The position numbers and the translations under genes were made by a program. A stretch of DNA of 64,000 nt from Streptomyces hyaluromycini (GTDB lineage: Bacteria; Actinomycetota; Actinomycetes; Streptomycetales; Streptomycetaceae), in NCBI RefSeq assembly GCF_002217755.1, contig NZ_BCFL01000031.1:62001-126000 (forward strand), written 5' to 3'. The notes below the pieces were generated by a model. The model saw only the letters and a list, made by a program, of their open reading frames with translations, was not told the origin of the DNA and made no database searches. Below, piece by piece: positions 6,755-14,309 of this stretch. Each line of letters begins with the position of its first letter. Position 1 is the first letter of the stretch.

Positions 6755-7564
6755 CTACTCCAGGACGTCGGGTTCCTCGTCCGTCACGAGCCCGGCAAGG
6801 AGGTTGAAGTTGTGGCGGGCCATGTTGGCGTTGCTGAACTGCCGGTGCGCCAGGGTGACTTCCTCGTCGCTCATGATCCGGGGCCGTCCTGCGGCGTCGG
6901 CCAGCAGCTGCATCTGGCAGGCCCGGTCCATGGTGATGAACCACCAGGCCGCCTCCTCCACCGACCGGCCCACCGTGAGCAGTCCGTGGTGGCGCAGGAT
7001 CGCGGCCCTGCTGTCCCCGAGCCGTTCGGCGATGCGCTCGCCCTCCGCCTTCTCCAGGACGAGCCCCTTGTACTCGTCGAAGAGCACGTGGTCGCCGGAG
7101 AAGGCGCAGGACTCCTGGACGATCGGGTCGAGCAGTTTGTCGAGCGAGGCGAACGCCCGGCCATGGATCGTGTGGGCGTGCGCGACGGCGACCACGTCGG
7201 GTCGCGCCTGGTGGATCGAGGAGTGGATCCAGAACGCCGCCTTGTTGGTGCGGCGGTCACCCTCGATCACGCGCCCTTGCTCGTCGATGAGCAGGAGATC
7301 GCTCACCCGGATCTTCGAGAAGTGGACGGCGTAGGGGTTGACCCAGAAGCGGTCGGGGAACTCCGGGTCGCGAGCCGTGATGTGCCCCGCGATGCCTTCG
7401 TCGAACCCGTGGCGAGCGAAGATCCGGAAGGCGATCGCGAGCTGTTCCTTGCGGTGCCGGCGTTCGGACTCCACGGAGTCCTTGGTTTCCGAGAGCTGGG
7501 GTATGTCGAGCTCGCCGATGTTCTCCAGCTCCGCTGCGCCGGCGCTGTCGGTCGACACGGACAT
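6755..7564 (-). CDS. Class II aldolase/adducin family protein
   Basis: 269 aa. The zinc site is visible as the HAHTIHGRAFASL segment (about residues 129-141) with a third His in ILRHHGLLTVG, and a conserved EEAAWWFITMDRACQMQL helix follows. The family covers fuculose/rhamnulose-phosphate aldolases and also decarboxylases and non-sugar lyases; this long form with N-terminal ~40-residue extension and WVNPYAVHFSKI resembles the uncharacterised aldolase/epimerase group. The start at 7564 is preceded by AGAGAGG at a longish 9-10 nt. Two XRE-type sites lie about 70-100 bp upstream. Together with RidA and the hydrolase this suggests a small degradative route; substrate unknown. Confidence 0.85.
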   Translation of the reverse strand: MSVSTDSAGAAELENIGELDIPQLSETKDSVESERRHRKEQLAIAFRIFARHGFDEGIAGHITARDPEFPDRFWVNPYAVHFSKIRVSDLLLIDEQGRVIEGDRRTNKAAFWIHSSIHQARPDVVAVAHAHTIHGRAFASLDKLLDPIVQESCAFSGDHVLFDEYKGLVLEKAEGERIAERLGDSRAAILRHHGLLTVGRSVEEAAWWFITMDRACQMQLLADAAGRPRIMSDEEVTLAHRQFSNANMARHNFNLLAGLVTDEEPDVLE

Positions 7565-7633
7565 GCGCTGATGCCTCTCTCGGTTGGTGCGGTCAGACCT
7601 CCTTCAGGGTGGGGGCGACGGATGGGCGAAGTC

Positions 7634-7667
7634 AACCTGGCAGGCAAATCAATGTGCCTACTAGGCA
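7634..7667. promoter_or_regulatory. Paired XRE-type operator at the aldolase promoter
   Basis: On the minus strand, TGCCTAGTAGGCA (7667-7655) and TGCCTGCCAGGTT (7646-7634) are separated by 8 bp, the same spacing as at 5454-5487. It lies 70 bp upstream of the aldolase start and outside the lrp gene. No clear -10 follows, unlike the other two promoters. Confidence 0.75.
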
Positions 7668-7701
7668 ATTTTTGCGGGGAACGCCGGTCTGCCGGTCGTC
7701 C

Positions 7702-8151
7702 TCACCCGTCCCGGCGCCACGCCCCCAGCACCATCAGCGTCTTCGTCCCGATCACCGGCCCCGACCGGCGCAGCCGGTCGATGACATCCCGCAGATGCTG
7801 GACGCCGGACACCCGGACCCGGACCAGCGCGTCGGGGTCCCCGGCCACCGTGAAGACCTCCAGGACCTCCGGGACGCTCGTGGCCGCCATGGTGATCATC
7901 TCGACCTTCACGTCCCCGGCGAACCTGAGCTCGACGAAGGCCTCGAAGCTGGACCCGAGTTTGTTGTGGTCGAGGATGACCGTGTAGCCCGCGATGACCC
8001 CGACCCGCTCCAGTCGGTCGATGCGCCGCTTCACGGCGGAGGGGGACAGGCTGACGTGGTCCGCGATCTCCGTGACCGTTCGCCGGCCGTCCTGCACCAG
8101 CAGGTCGATGATCATGCTGTCCACGCTGTCGACGTGCTCGGTACCGGACAT
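7702..8151 (-). CDS. Lrp/AsnC-family regulator
   Basis: 149 aa. N-terminal HTH (TVTEIADHVSLSPSAVKRRI, about residues 24-43) linked to a RAM/AsnC ligand-binding domain with FAEFVEL-like core FEAFVELRFAGDVKVEMI and HLRDVIDRLRRSGPVIGT. Start 8151 is supported by GAGGGGTGGAG upstream. Divergent from acyl-CoA dehydrogenase and the bkd genes, the arrangement known for the Lrp-type regulator of branched-chain keto-acid dehydrogenase in Streptomyces, so it probably responds to branched-chain amino acids or keto acids and controls that operon. Confidence 0.88.
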   Translation of the reverse strand: MSGTEHVDSVDSMIIDLLVQDGRRTVTEIADHVSLSPSAVKRRIDRLERVGVIAGYTVILDHNKLGSSFEAFVELRFAGDVKVEMITMAATSVPEVLEVFTVAGDPDALVRVRVSGVQHLRDVIDRLRRSGPVIGTKTLMVLGAWRRDG

Positions 8152-8171
8152 CTCCACCCCTCGCTCAGAAG

Positions 8172-8193
8172 CGGGTTCCTTGCGCGGAACCCG
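8172..8193. promoter_or_regulatory. Inverted repeat upstream of the lrp gene
   Basis: CGGGTTCC (8172-8179) and GGAACCCG (8186-8193) with 6-bp spacer TTGCGC, in the 161-bp divergent region between the lrp and acyl-CoA dehydrogenase genes. Confidence 0.5.
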
Positions 8194-8197
8194 GGTC

Positions 8198-8219
8198 GTG
8201 CATAGGAAATTTTGTGCAC
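8198..8219. promoter_or_regulatory. Probable Lrp/AsnC binding site
   Basis: GTGCA (8198-8202) and TGCAC (8215-8219) flank an A/T-rich centre TAGGAAATTTTG. A short dyad with A/T-rich middle is the usual look of Lrp/AsnC sites, and it stands out in a >70% GC background. Confidence 0.55.
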
Positions 8220-8312
8220 ATCGCAAGAACTCAGCAGGTTAATTGCACCACGGGTCGCGTGCTGCCGACTGTGGTCCTCCACCGGGAGCCGACCGCAGGA
8301 GGGGACACAGCA

Positions 8313-9464
8313 GTGAAAGTCGAACGAGAACTGCCATCCCGTGAGGCCTATGACCTGCTGGAACTGGTCACGGACATCGCGGACAGGGAACTGGGGCCGC
8401 GGGTCGCGGAGTTCGAGGACGAGGCAAGGTTTCCGCGCCAGGTCTTCGAGCTCCTGGGCGAGGCCGGGCTGCTCACCCTGCCGTTCGGTGAGGACGTCGG
8501 CGGCGGGGGACAGACGTACACGGTCTACCTCCAGGTCCTGGAGGAGATCGCCGCGCGCTGGGCCGCGGTGGCCGTGGGCATGAGCGTGCACACGCTGGCC
8601 TGTCTGCCGATGGCCACGTTCGGCACCCAGGCACAGCAGACCGGGTTCCTCCCGCGGATGCTGAGCGGAAAGCTGCTGGGCGCGTACTCCCTGTCGGAGG
8701 CCCACGCGGGTTCCGATCCCGCGGCGCTGCGCGCGTCCGCGTCGGAAGGCCCGCGGGGCTGGACGGCCGGCGGCACCAAGTCCTGGGTCACGCACGGCGG
8801 CGAGGCCGACTTCTACACCGTCTTCCTGCGGACCTCCCCCGATACGCGGTCGGGCATCTCCTGCTTCCACGTCGACGCCGGTACGGCGGGGCTCGTCGCG
8901 GGGGCACCGGAACGCAAGATGGGGCTGCGCAGCTCGACGACCGCCGAGCTGCACTTCGAGGACATGGTCATCCCCGGCGACCGGCTCGTGGGAACTCCGG
9001 GTCAGGGCCTGCCGATCGCGTTGGCCGCGCTCGACGCCGGCCGGCTCGGGATCGCCGCGGTCGCCGTCGGCATCGCCCAGGCCGCGCTGGACTACGCCGT
9101 CGGCTACGCCCGGGACCGGCAGACGTTCGGGCGCCGCATCATCGAGCACCAGGGCGTCGGATTCCTGCTGGCCGACATGGCGGCGCGAACCGAGGCGGCC
9201 CGCGCGACCTACCTGGCGGCCGCTCGCCGCAAGGACTCCGGCCGGCCGTACACCCGGCAGGCCAGTGTGGCCAAGCTGATCGCCACCGACACGGCGATGG
9301 CGGTCACGACCGATGCCGTCCAGGTCCTCGGCGGCGCGGGATACGTGCTCGACCACCCCGTGGAACGGCTCATGAGGGAAGCCAAGATCACCCAGATCTT
9401 CGAGGGCACCAACCAGATCCAGCGCCTGGTGATCAGCCGCCAACTCGCCGCTTCCGCACGGTAG
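8313..9464 (+). CDS. Acyl-CoA dehydrogenase
   Basis: 383 aa, normal for the family. Substrate/FAD signature AYSLSEAHAGSDPAAL at about residue 130, the FAD contact RQTFGRRIIEHQGV, catalytic-base region QVLGGAGYVLDHPVERLMRE, and C-terminal ITQIFEGTNQIQRLVISR. The FEGTNQIQRL context and the late catalytic Glu region suggest a short/branched-chain acyl-CoA dehydrogenase. GTG at 8313 is chosen because AGGAGGGG lies 8 nt upstream; the ATG at 8214 would add 33 residues without homology. It heads an operon-like run with the bkd genes and would oxidise the acyl-CoAs they produce. Confidence 0.9.
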   Translation: MKVERELPSREAYDLLELVTDIADRELGPRVAEFEDEARFPRQVFELLGEAGLLTLPFGEDVGGGGQTYTVYLQVLEEIAARWAAVAVGMSVHTLACLPMATFGTQAQQTGFLPRMLSGKLLGAYSLSEAHAGSDPAALRASASEGPRGWTAGGTKSWVTHGGEADFYTVFLRTSPDTRSGISCFHVDAGTAGLVAGAPERKMGLRSSTTAELHFEDMVIPGDRLVGTPGQGLPIALAALDAGRLGIAAVAVGIAQAALDYAVGYARDRQTFGRRIIEHQGVGFLLADMAARTEAARATYLAAARRKDSGRPYTRQASVAKLIATDTAMAVTTDAVQVLGGAGYVLDHPVERLMREAKITQIFEGTNQIQRLVISRQLAASAR

Positions 9465-9639
9465 TCGGCGCCCGTCCTCCCCTCGACGGATCCCTCCGTA
9501 TACCCCGCATGCCCCGTACGGCCCGCTGGCCCGTATAGCGCGTGAGGCCCGTATGGCGCCGCGCCGACCCGCGCCCGTGTTCCTGTCCTCCCCATATCCG
9601 CCGGTGCCCTCTCGGGCGCCTCCGAGAACGAGAGCCGTG
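9465..9639. other. Spacer with short direct repeats
   Basis: Contains several near-copies of CCCGTAT (around 9523-9557) within a run of CCGTAT/CCGTAC words. No clear terminator, so read-through from the acyl-CoA dehydrogenase gene into bkd is possible; a separate promoter cannot be excluded. Confidence 0.4.
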
Positions 9640-10776
9640 ATGCCACGAAAGCCGCCCACACCGACCGCGGACGCCCGACGCTCCGACGGACCGATCCAGT
9701 TCCTCACACCCGAGGGGGCGTTGGAGTCCGACAGCCGGCTCGGGCTGCCCGCCAGGCTCGATCTGCCCGCGCTCTACCGGGACATGGCCCTGGTGCGCCG
9801 TCTGGACACCGAGGCGATCGCGCTCCAGCGCCAGGGAGAGCTGGGGCTGTGGCCCTCGCTGCGCGGGCAGGAGGCCGCCCAGGTCGGGGCCGCCCACGCG
9901 CTGAGCGCCCAGGACATGGTGTTCCCCACCTACCGGGAACACGGTGTGGCCTGGTGCCGGGGACTGGACCCGGTGTCGCTCCTCGGTCTCTTCCGCGGTA
10001 CGACGCTGGGCGGCTGGAACCCCTACGAGAACCGCTTCCAGCTCTACACCCTGGTCATCGGCGCGCAGACGCTGCACGCCGTCGGCTATGCCATGGGACT
10101 CGTCCGGGACGACGCGATCGGCTCGGGGGACGACAGCCGCGACACGGCCGTGCTGGTCTTCCTCGGCGACGGCGCGCTGAGCGAGGGCGAGACCAACGAG
10201 GCCTTCGTCTGGGCCGCCGCCCAGAACCTGCCCGTGGTCTTCTTCTGCCAGAACAACCAGTGGGCCATCTCCGCCCCCTACAGCGTGCAGAGCCGGGTCC
10301 CCGTCGCGCAGCGCGCGTCCGGCTTCGGCTTCCCCGGCGTCCGCGTGGACGGCAACGACGTGCTGGCCTGTCTCGCGGCGACCGGTGACGCCCTCGCCCG
10401 GGCCCGGTCGGGCGGCGGGCCCACCCTGATCGAGGCGGTGACCTACCGCGTCAACGCGCACACCACCGCGGACGACGCCGGCCGCTACCGGCCCGCCTCC
10501 GTGACCGACGAGTGGATCGCCAAGGATCCCCTGGAGCGGCTGCGCCGCCACCTCACCGCGAGCGGGGCGGTCGACGAGGAGTTCTTCGCCGGCATCGAGC
10601 GGCGGGAACACGAACTGGCCGATCACCTGAGGACCGGCTGCCGGTCGCTCCCTGTGCCGGGCCCCGCCTCGTCCTTCGAGCACACCTACACCACGATGCC
10701 CGCCGAACTCGGGCACCAGCTGGCCGGGCACCTGGAGTTCGTCGCCTCCGGCCAGGAGAACGGGGCCACGCGATGA
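9640..10776 (+). CDS. bkdA: 2-oxoacid dehydrogenase E1 alpha subunit
   Basis: 378 aa. The thiamine-diphosphate motif is visible as GDGALSEGETNEAF ending in FFCQNN (GDG...NN), preceded by the substrate segment FPTYREHGVAWCRG. The phosphorylation-loop-like region YRVNAHTTADDAGRYR fits the PdhA/BkdA group. With E1beta it decarboxylates a 2-oxo acid and reductively acylates E2. The Lrp regulator and acyl-CoA dehydrogenase next door favour branched-chain keto acids over pyruvate. Start 9640 (MPRKPPTP) gives the usual length; the frame opens earlier without homology. Its stop overlaps the E1beta start (ATGA). Confidence 0.88.
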   Translation: MPRKPPTPTADARRSDGPIQFLTPEGALESDSRLGLPARLDLPALYRDMALVRRLDTEAIALQRQGELGLWPSLRGQEAAQVGAAHALSAQDMVFPTYREHGVAWCRGLDPVSLLGLFRGTTLGGWNPYENRFQLYTLVIGAQTLHAVGYAMGLVRDDAIGSGDDSRDTAVLVFLGDGALSEGETNEAFVWAAAQNLPVVFFCQNNQWAISAPYSVQSRVPVAQRASGFGFPGVRVDGNDVLACLAATGDALARARSGGGPTLIEAVTYRVNAHTTADDAGRYRPASVTDEWIAKDPLERLRRHLTASGAVDEEFFAGIERREHELADHLRTGCRSLPVPGPASSFEHTYTTMPAELGHQLAGHLEFVASGQENGATR

Positions 10777-11750
10777 GCATGCCAGGCATCTCCATGGTCA
10801 AAGCCCTCAACAACGGTCTGCGCAGGGCCCTCCAGGACGATCCCAAGGTCCTGCTGATGGGCGAGGACATCGGACGCCTGGGCGGGGTCTTCCGCGTCAC
10901 CGACGGCCTGCGGAAGGAGTTCGGCAGCCTGAGAGTCGTCGACACCCCGCTCGGCGAGGCCGGCATCGTCGGCGCCGCGATCGGTCTCGCCCTGCGCGGC
11001 TACCGCCCGGTCTGCGAGCTCCAGTTCGACGGCTTCGTCTACCCCGCCGCCAACCAGATCATCAGCCAGCTCGCGAAACTCCGGCACCGCTCGGGCGGCG
11101 CGATCACCCTGCCGGTCGTCATCCGCATCCCCTACGGCGGCGGCATCGGTTCCATCGAGCACCACTCGGAGTCACCCGAGGTCCACTTCGCCCACACGGC
11201 CGGGCTGAAGGTGGTCACCTGCTCCAGCCCGCAGGACGCCTACGACATGATCCGCCAGGCCGTCGCCGCCGACGATCCCGTGATCTTCCTCGAACCCAAG
11301 CGGCACTACTGGAGCAAGGGCGACGTCACCGACGAGCCCCCGGCACCGCTTGAGCGGGCGCGCGTCACGCGCCCCGGCACCGACGCCACCCTCATCGCCT
11401 ACGGTCCGACGGTCCCCGTCGCCCTGGCAGCGGCCGACGTCGCCGCCGGGGAGGGCCGCAGCGTCGAGGTCGTCGACCTGCGCAGTCTGTCGCCGCTGGA
11501 CATGGACACCGTACGGGAGTCCGTCCACCGCACCGGTCGCGCCCTCGTCGCCCATGAGGCCTCCCTGTCCCACGGGTTCGGGGCCGAACTCGCCGCGAGG
11601 ATCCAGCAGGAGGAGTTCCATTTCCTCGAAGCACCGGTTCTCCGCATCACGGGATACGACACCCCCTACCCGCCGAGCCGCATCGAGTCGGACTGGCTTC
11701 CCGGTGTCGACCGGATCCTCGATGCCCTCGACCGCAGCATGAGTTACTAG
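10773..11750 (+). CDS. bkdB: 2-oxoacid dehydrogenase E1 beta subunit
   Basis: 325 aa transketolase-like beta chain. MGEDIGRLGGVFRVTDGL and DTPLGEAGIVGAAIG are characteristic, followed by GGGIGSIEHHSESPEVHFAH and the C-terminal transketolase domain with VDLRSLSPLDMDTV. Start overlaps the E1alpha stop by 4 bp (ATGA), so translation is coupled. Forms the alpha2beta2 E1 heterotetramer. Confidence 0.92.
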   Translation: MSMPGISMVKALNNGLRRALQDDPKVLLMGEDIGRLGGVFRVTDGLRKEFGSLRVVDTPLGEAGIVGAAIGLALRGYRPVCELQFDGFVYPAANQIISQLAKLRHRSGGAITLPVVIRIPYGGGIGSIEHHSESPEVHFAHTAGLKVVTCSSPQDAYDMIRQAVAADDPVIFLEPKRHYWSKGDVTDEPPAPLERARVTRPGTDATLIAYGPTVPVALAAADVAAGEGRSVEVVDLRSLSPLDMDTVRESVHRTGRALVAHEASLSHGFGAELAARIQQEEFHFLEAPVLRITGYDTPYPPSRIESDWLPGVDRILDALDRSMSY

Positions 11751-11761
11751 AGGCGGGCACC

Positions 11762-13186
11762 ATGTCACAAGAACGAGTTTTCCTGTTGCCCGACGTCGGC
11801 GAAGGGCTCACCGAGGCCGAGATCCTCCAGTGGGCGGTGAAGGCCGGCGACACCGTGGAGATCAACCAGATCCTCGTCGAGGTCGAGACGGCCAAGGCCG
11901 CGGTCGAACTCCCCTCTCCCTACGCGGGCGTTGTCGGGACCCTGCACGCGCGGGAAGGCGAGACCCTGCCCGTGGGGCAGCCCCTCATCACCATCCTCGC
12001 CGATGCCGATGCCGATGCCGATGCCGATGCCGATGCCGGTGTCGATGCCGGTGTCGGTGTCGGTACGAGTCCCGACTCGGCCGCCGAGACCGCGGAGGTT
12101 TCCGGCATGGAGGCCCTCCTGGTGGGATACGGGCCGCAGGAGCCCGCCGGCCGTCGCCGACGCCGTCCTACCCCCGCCGTGCCCACCGCCCGGCCGGTCA
12201 CGGAACCGCCGGTCGCGGAACCGCCGGTCGCGGGACCGCCGGTCGCGGAACCGGCGGTCGCAGCCGAACCGCCGGACCCGGCCGTCGGGCGGACGGCCGC
12301 GAAACCGCCCGTCCGGAAACTCGCCAGGGACCTGGGCGTTGACATCGCCACCGTCACGCCGACGGGACCCGGATCCACCGTCACCCGCGACGACGTCCGC
12401 AGGGCGGCGGGATCGAGTCCCGTCACGGCGCCGGAAGGTGCCCCGGGGAGCGTCCCGGTGACCGTTCCGGAGTCCGCCGCCGAGACCCGTATCCCGATTC
12501 GCGGGGTACGCAGACGCACCGCCGCCGCCATGGTCGCCTCGGCGTTCACCGCGCCGCACGTCACCGAGTTCACGACGGTGGACGTCACCGCGACCATGCG
12601 GCTACGGGACACGGTGGCCGCCCGCCGCGAGTTCCGCGACCTGCGCGTCACGCCACTGCTCTTCGTGGCCCGGGCACTCCTGCTGGCTCTGCGCAGGACC
12701 CCTGAGGCGAACGCCAGTTGGGACGAGGCCGCCCAGGAGATCGTGCTCAAGCACCACGTGCATCTCGGCATCGCCGCCGCCACCGAACGCGGGCTCATCG
12801 TCCCCAACATCAAGCACGCCGACCGGATGTCCCTGCGGGAGCTCGCCGAGGCGCTCGCCAAGCTCACCGGTACGGCCCGGGCCGGGAGGACGACGCCCCG
12901 GTCGATGACCGGCGGGACCATCACCATCACCAACGTCGGCGTGTTCGGCGTGGACACCGGCACCCCGATCCTGAATCCGGGGGAGGCGGCCATCCTCGCC
13001 CTGGGTGCCGTCCGGCGCATGCCCTGGGTCGTGACGGACGCGTCGGGGGCGGAGGCGATCGAGCCCCGCTGGGTGACCCAGCTGGCTCTGTCCTTCGACC
13101 ACCGGCTCATCGACGGCCAACAGGGCTCCGAGCTGCTGGCCGGCATCGCCGCCGTCCTGCACGATCCCGGGCTGGCGATGCTCTGA
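11762..13186 (+). CDS. bkdC: 2-oxoacid dehydrogenase E2 (lipoyl acyltransferase)
   Basis: 474 aa. One N-terminal biotinyl/lipoyl domain (residues 1-80, lipoyl Lys in VETAKAAVE), an Asp-Ala then Gly-Val low-complexity linker, a second Pro-Val-rich linker, a peripheral-subunit-binding domain (PVRKLARDLGVDIATV, about 180-215), and a C-terminal CoA acyltransferase domain ending in FDHRLIDGQQGSELL with the catalytic His and Asp. GAGGCGGG precedes the start and the gap to E1beta is 11 bp. No E3 gene is adjacent, as is usual; the disulfide oxidoreductase at 57.4 kb has an atypical active site and is not an obvious E3. Confidence 0.92.
   Translation: MSQERVFLLPDVGEGLTEAEILQWAVKAGDTVEINQILVEVETAKAAVELPSPYAGVVGTLHAREGETLPVGQPLITILADADADADADADAGVDAGVGVGTSPDSAAETAEVSGMEALLVGYGPQEPAGRRRRRPTPAVPTARPVTEPPVAEPPVAGPPVAEPAVAAEPPDPAVGRTAAKPPVRKLARDLGVDIATVTPTGPGSTVTRDDVRRAAGSSPVTAPEGAPGSVPVTVPESAAETRIPIRGVRRRTAAAMVASAFTAPHVTEFTTVDVTATMRLRDTVAARREFRDLRVTPLLFVARALLLALRRTPEANASWDEAAQEIVLKHHVHLGIAAATERGLIVPNIKHADRMSLRELAEALAKLTGTARAGRTTPRSMTGGTITITNVGVFGVDTGTPILNPGEAAILALGAVRRMPWVVTDASGAEAIEPRWVTQLALSFDHRLIDGQQGSELLAGIAAVLHDPGLAML
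12001..12064. repeat. Hexamer tandem repeat in the E2 linker
   Basis: Six exact copies of CGATGC (12001-12036) followed by GGTGTC/GATGCC variants, translating as an Asp-Ala repeat grading into Gly-Val. In frame, so length changes would only alter the flexible linker between lipoyl and binding domains. Confidence 0.9.
12196..12260. repeat. 15-bp tandem repeat in the second E2 linker
   Basis: About four copies of GGTCGCGGAACCGCC with few changes, encoding a VAEPP-type pentapeptide repeat. In frame, typical swinging-arm linker. Confidence 0.85.
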
Positions 13187-13261
13187 CGGGGCGAACCACC
13201 GGTCGCCGGGCCGGTGTTCGCAGGGAGGGGCGGCTCCTTCGGGTCACGGTACGGTCCTGCC

Positions 13262-13918
13262 ATGTCTCGATCAGCCGATAGTGATCTCTCCCGGTCCCCT
13301 GTCACCGCCGATGACCTCGACCTCGCCGTGCAACTCGCGGTGGCCGTCCTGAGCGAGGCGCCCCCGGCCGCTTGGGAAGGCAAGGCCGGTTCGCTGGAGT
13401 GGGACTGCTGGGAAACCGTCGAGCACCTCAGCGACGACCTCTTCGCCTACGCCGCGCAACTGGGCCCGAAAACACCGCCCTTGGACGGGGAGGTGCCCTT
13501 CGTGTGGGAGAGCCGGCGGCCCGGCGGTCCGGCGAACGCCATTCACGCGGACCGCGCGGCCGGACCCGCCGGTCTGCTGCAGGTCCTGGAGGCGAGCGGT
13601 GCGCTGCTGGTGGCCATGGTGCGCACGACGCCACCGCAGACCCGCGCCCACCACGTCTTCGGCGCCTCGGACCCCGAGGGCTTCGCCGCGATGGGAATCG
13701 TGGAGACCCTGGTGCACACGCACGACCTGGCACGCGGGCTCGGACTCGCATGGAGTCCGCCTGCCGGTCTGTGCTCCCGGGTGCTCGTCCGGCTGTTTCC
13801 GGACGCCCCGTCGTCCACGGATCCCTGGCCCACCCTCTTGTGGGCCACGGGACGCGCCGAACTGCCCGGGCACCCTCGTCTCACCACATGGAGCTGGGAC
13901 GGCGCGCCCCGGGCATAG
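13262..13918 (+). CDS. DinB/mycothiol-dependent maleylpyruvate isomerase-fold protein
   Basis: 218 aa helical-bundle protein. Metal-ligand-like His residues sit in WETVEHLSDDLFAYAAQL (about residue 60) and TLVHTHDLARGLGL (about 160), the H...HxxD pattern of the DinB_2/MDMPI superfamily, whose members are thiol-dependent transferases or isomerases using mycothiol or bacillithiol. The start at 13262 has no Shine-Dalgarno but TACGGT ends 6 nt upstream, so the mRNA may be leaderless. It stands alone after the bkd operon, 75 bp downstream. Confidence 0.75.
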   Translation: MSRSADSDLSRSPVTADDLDLAVQLAVAVLSEAPPAAWEGKAGSLEWDCWETVEHLSDDLFAYAAQLGPKTPPLDGEVPFVWESRRPGGPANAIHADRAAGPAGLLQVLEASGALLVAMVRTTPPQTRAHHVFGASDPEGFAAMGIVETLVHTHDLARGLGLAWSPPAGLCSRVLVRLFPDAPSSTDPWPTLLWATGRAELPGHPRLTTWSWDGAPRA

Positions 13919-14113
13919 GAGCCCCGGGCACAGGACGGGAAGGGCTCACCGGGCCGATCGCCCCGCAGATTCCCCAATTCGGCGCGACAGCCGTGAAAGG
14001 CGGTCAGAATGTGGCGGTGAGGCCGGTGGTGTGGGGCGCCGGACGTCGGGTGCTGTGAAAAGAGAGTTCCGTCTTCGGGCAACGGCGTACGCTCCGCGTC
14101 GAAGGAGGGTGCC

Positions 14114-14296
14114 ATGGCCGCTCACGCGAAAGCGATCGGGATCTGGTGGCTTGCCACCATGGCTGCCCTGACCACGGCGGTCATCGCGGTCGTCCTCGTC
14201 GTCCAGGCCGACTCGGGGGAGGCGTCCCCGCCGCCGCCGTCTCCCCTCACCGCACCGTCGACTGACGCGCCCGGGACGACGAGCGCCTCCCCCTGA
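14114..14296 (+). CDS. Small single-pass membrane protein
   Basis: 60 aa with one strong hydrophobic helix (WWLATMAALTTAVIAVVLVV, residues 11-30) followed by a Pro/Ser/Thr-rich tail of about 28 residues. The start is backed by an excellent GGAGGG at 4 nt. The composition suggests a membrane anchor with a flexible extracellular segment. No family recognised. It ends 13 bp before the convergent GH88 gene. Confidence 0.65.
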   Translation: MAAHAKAIGIWWLATMAALTTAVIAVVLVVQADSGEASPPPPSPLTAPSTDAPGTTSASP

Positions 14297-14309
14297 GGGC
14301 CGAGCGTCG

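Noticed and set aside
12001..12064. Tandem repeat as a CRISPR or minisatellite locus
   Set aside because: The 6-bp unit is in frame and encodes the Asp-Ala linker of E2; there are no spacers.
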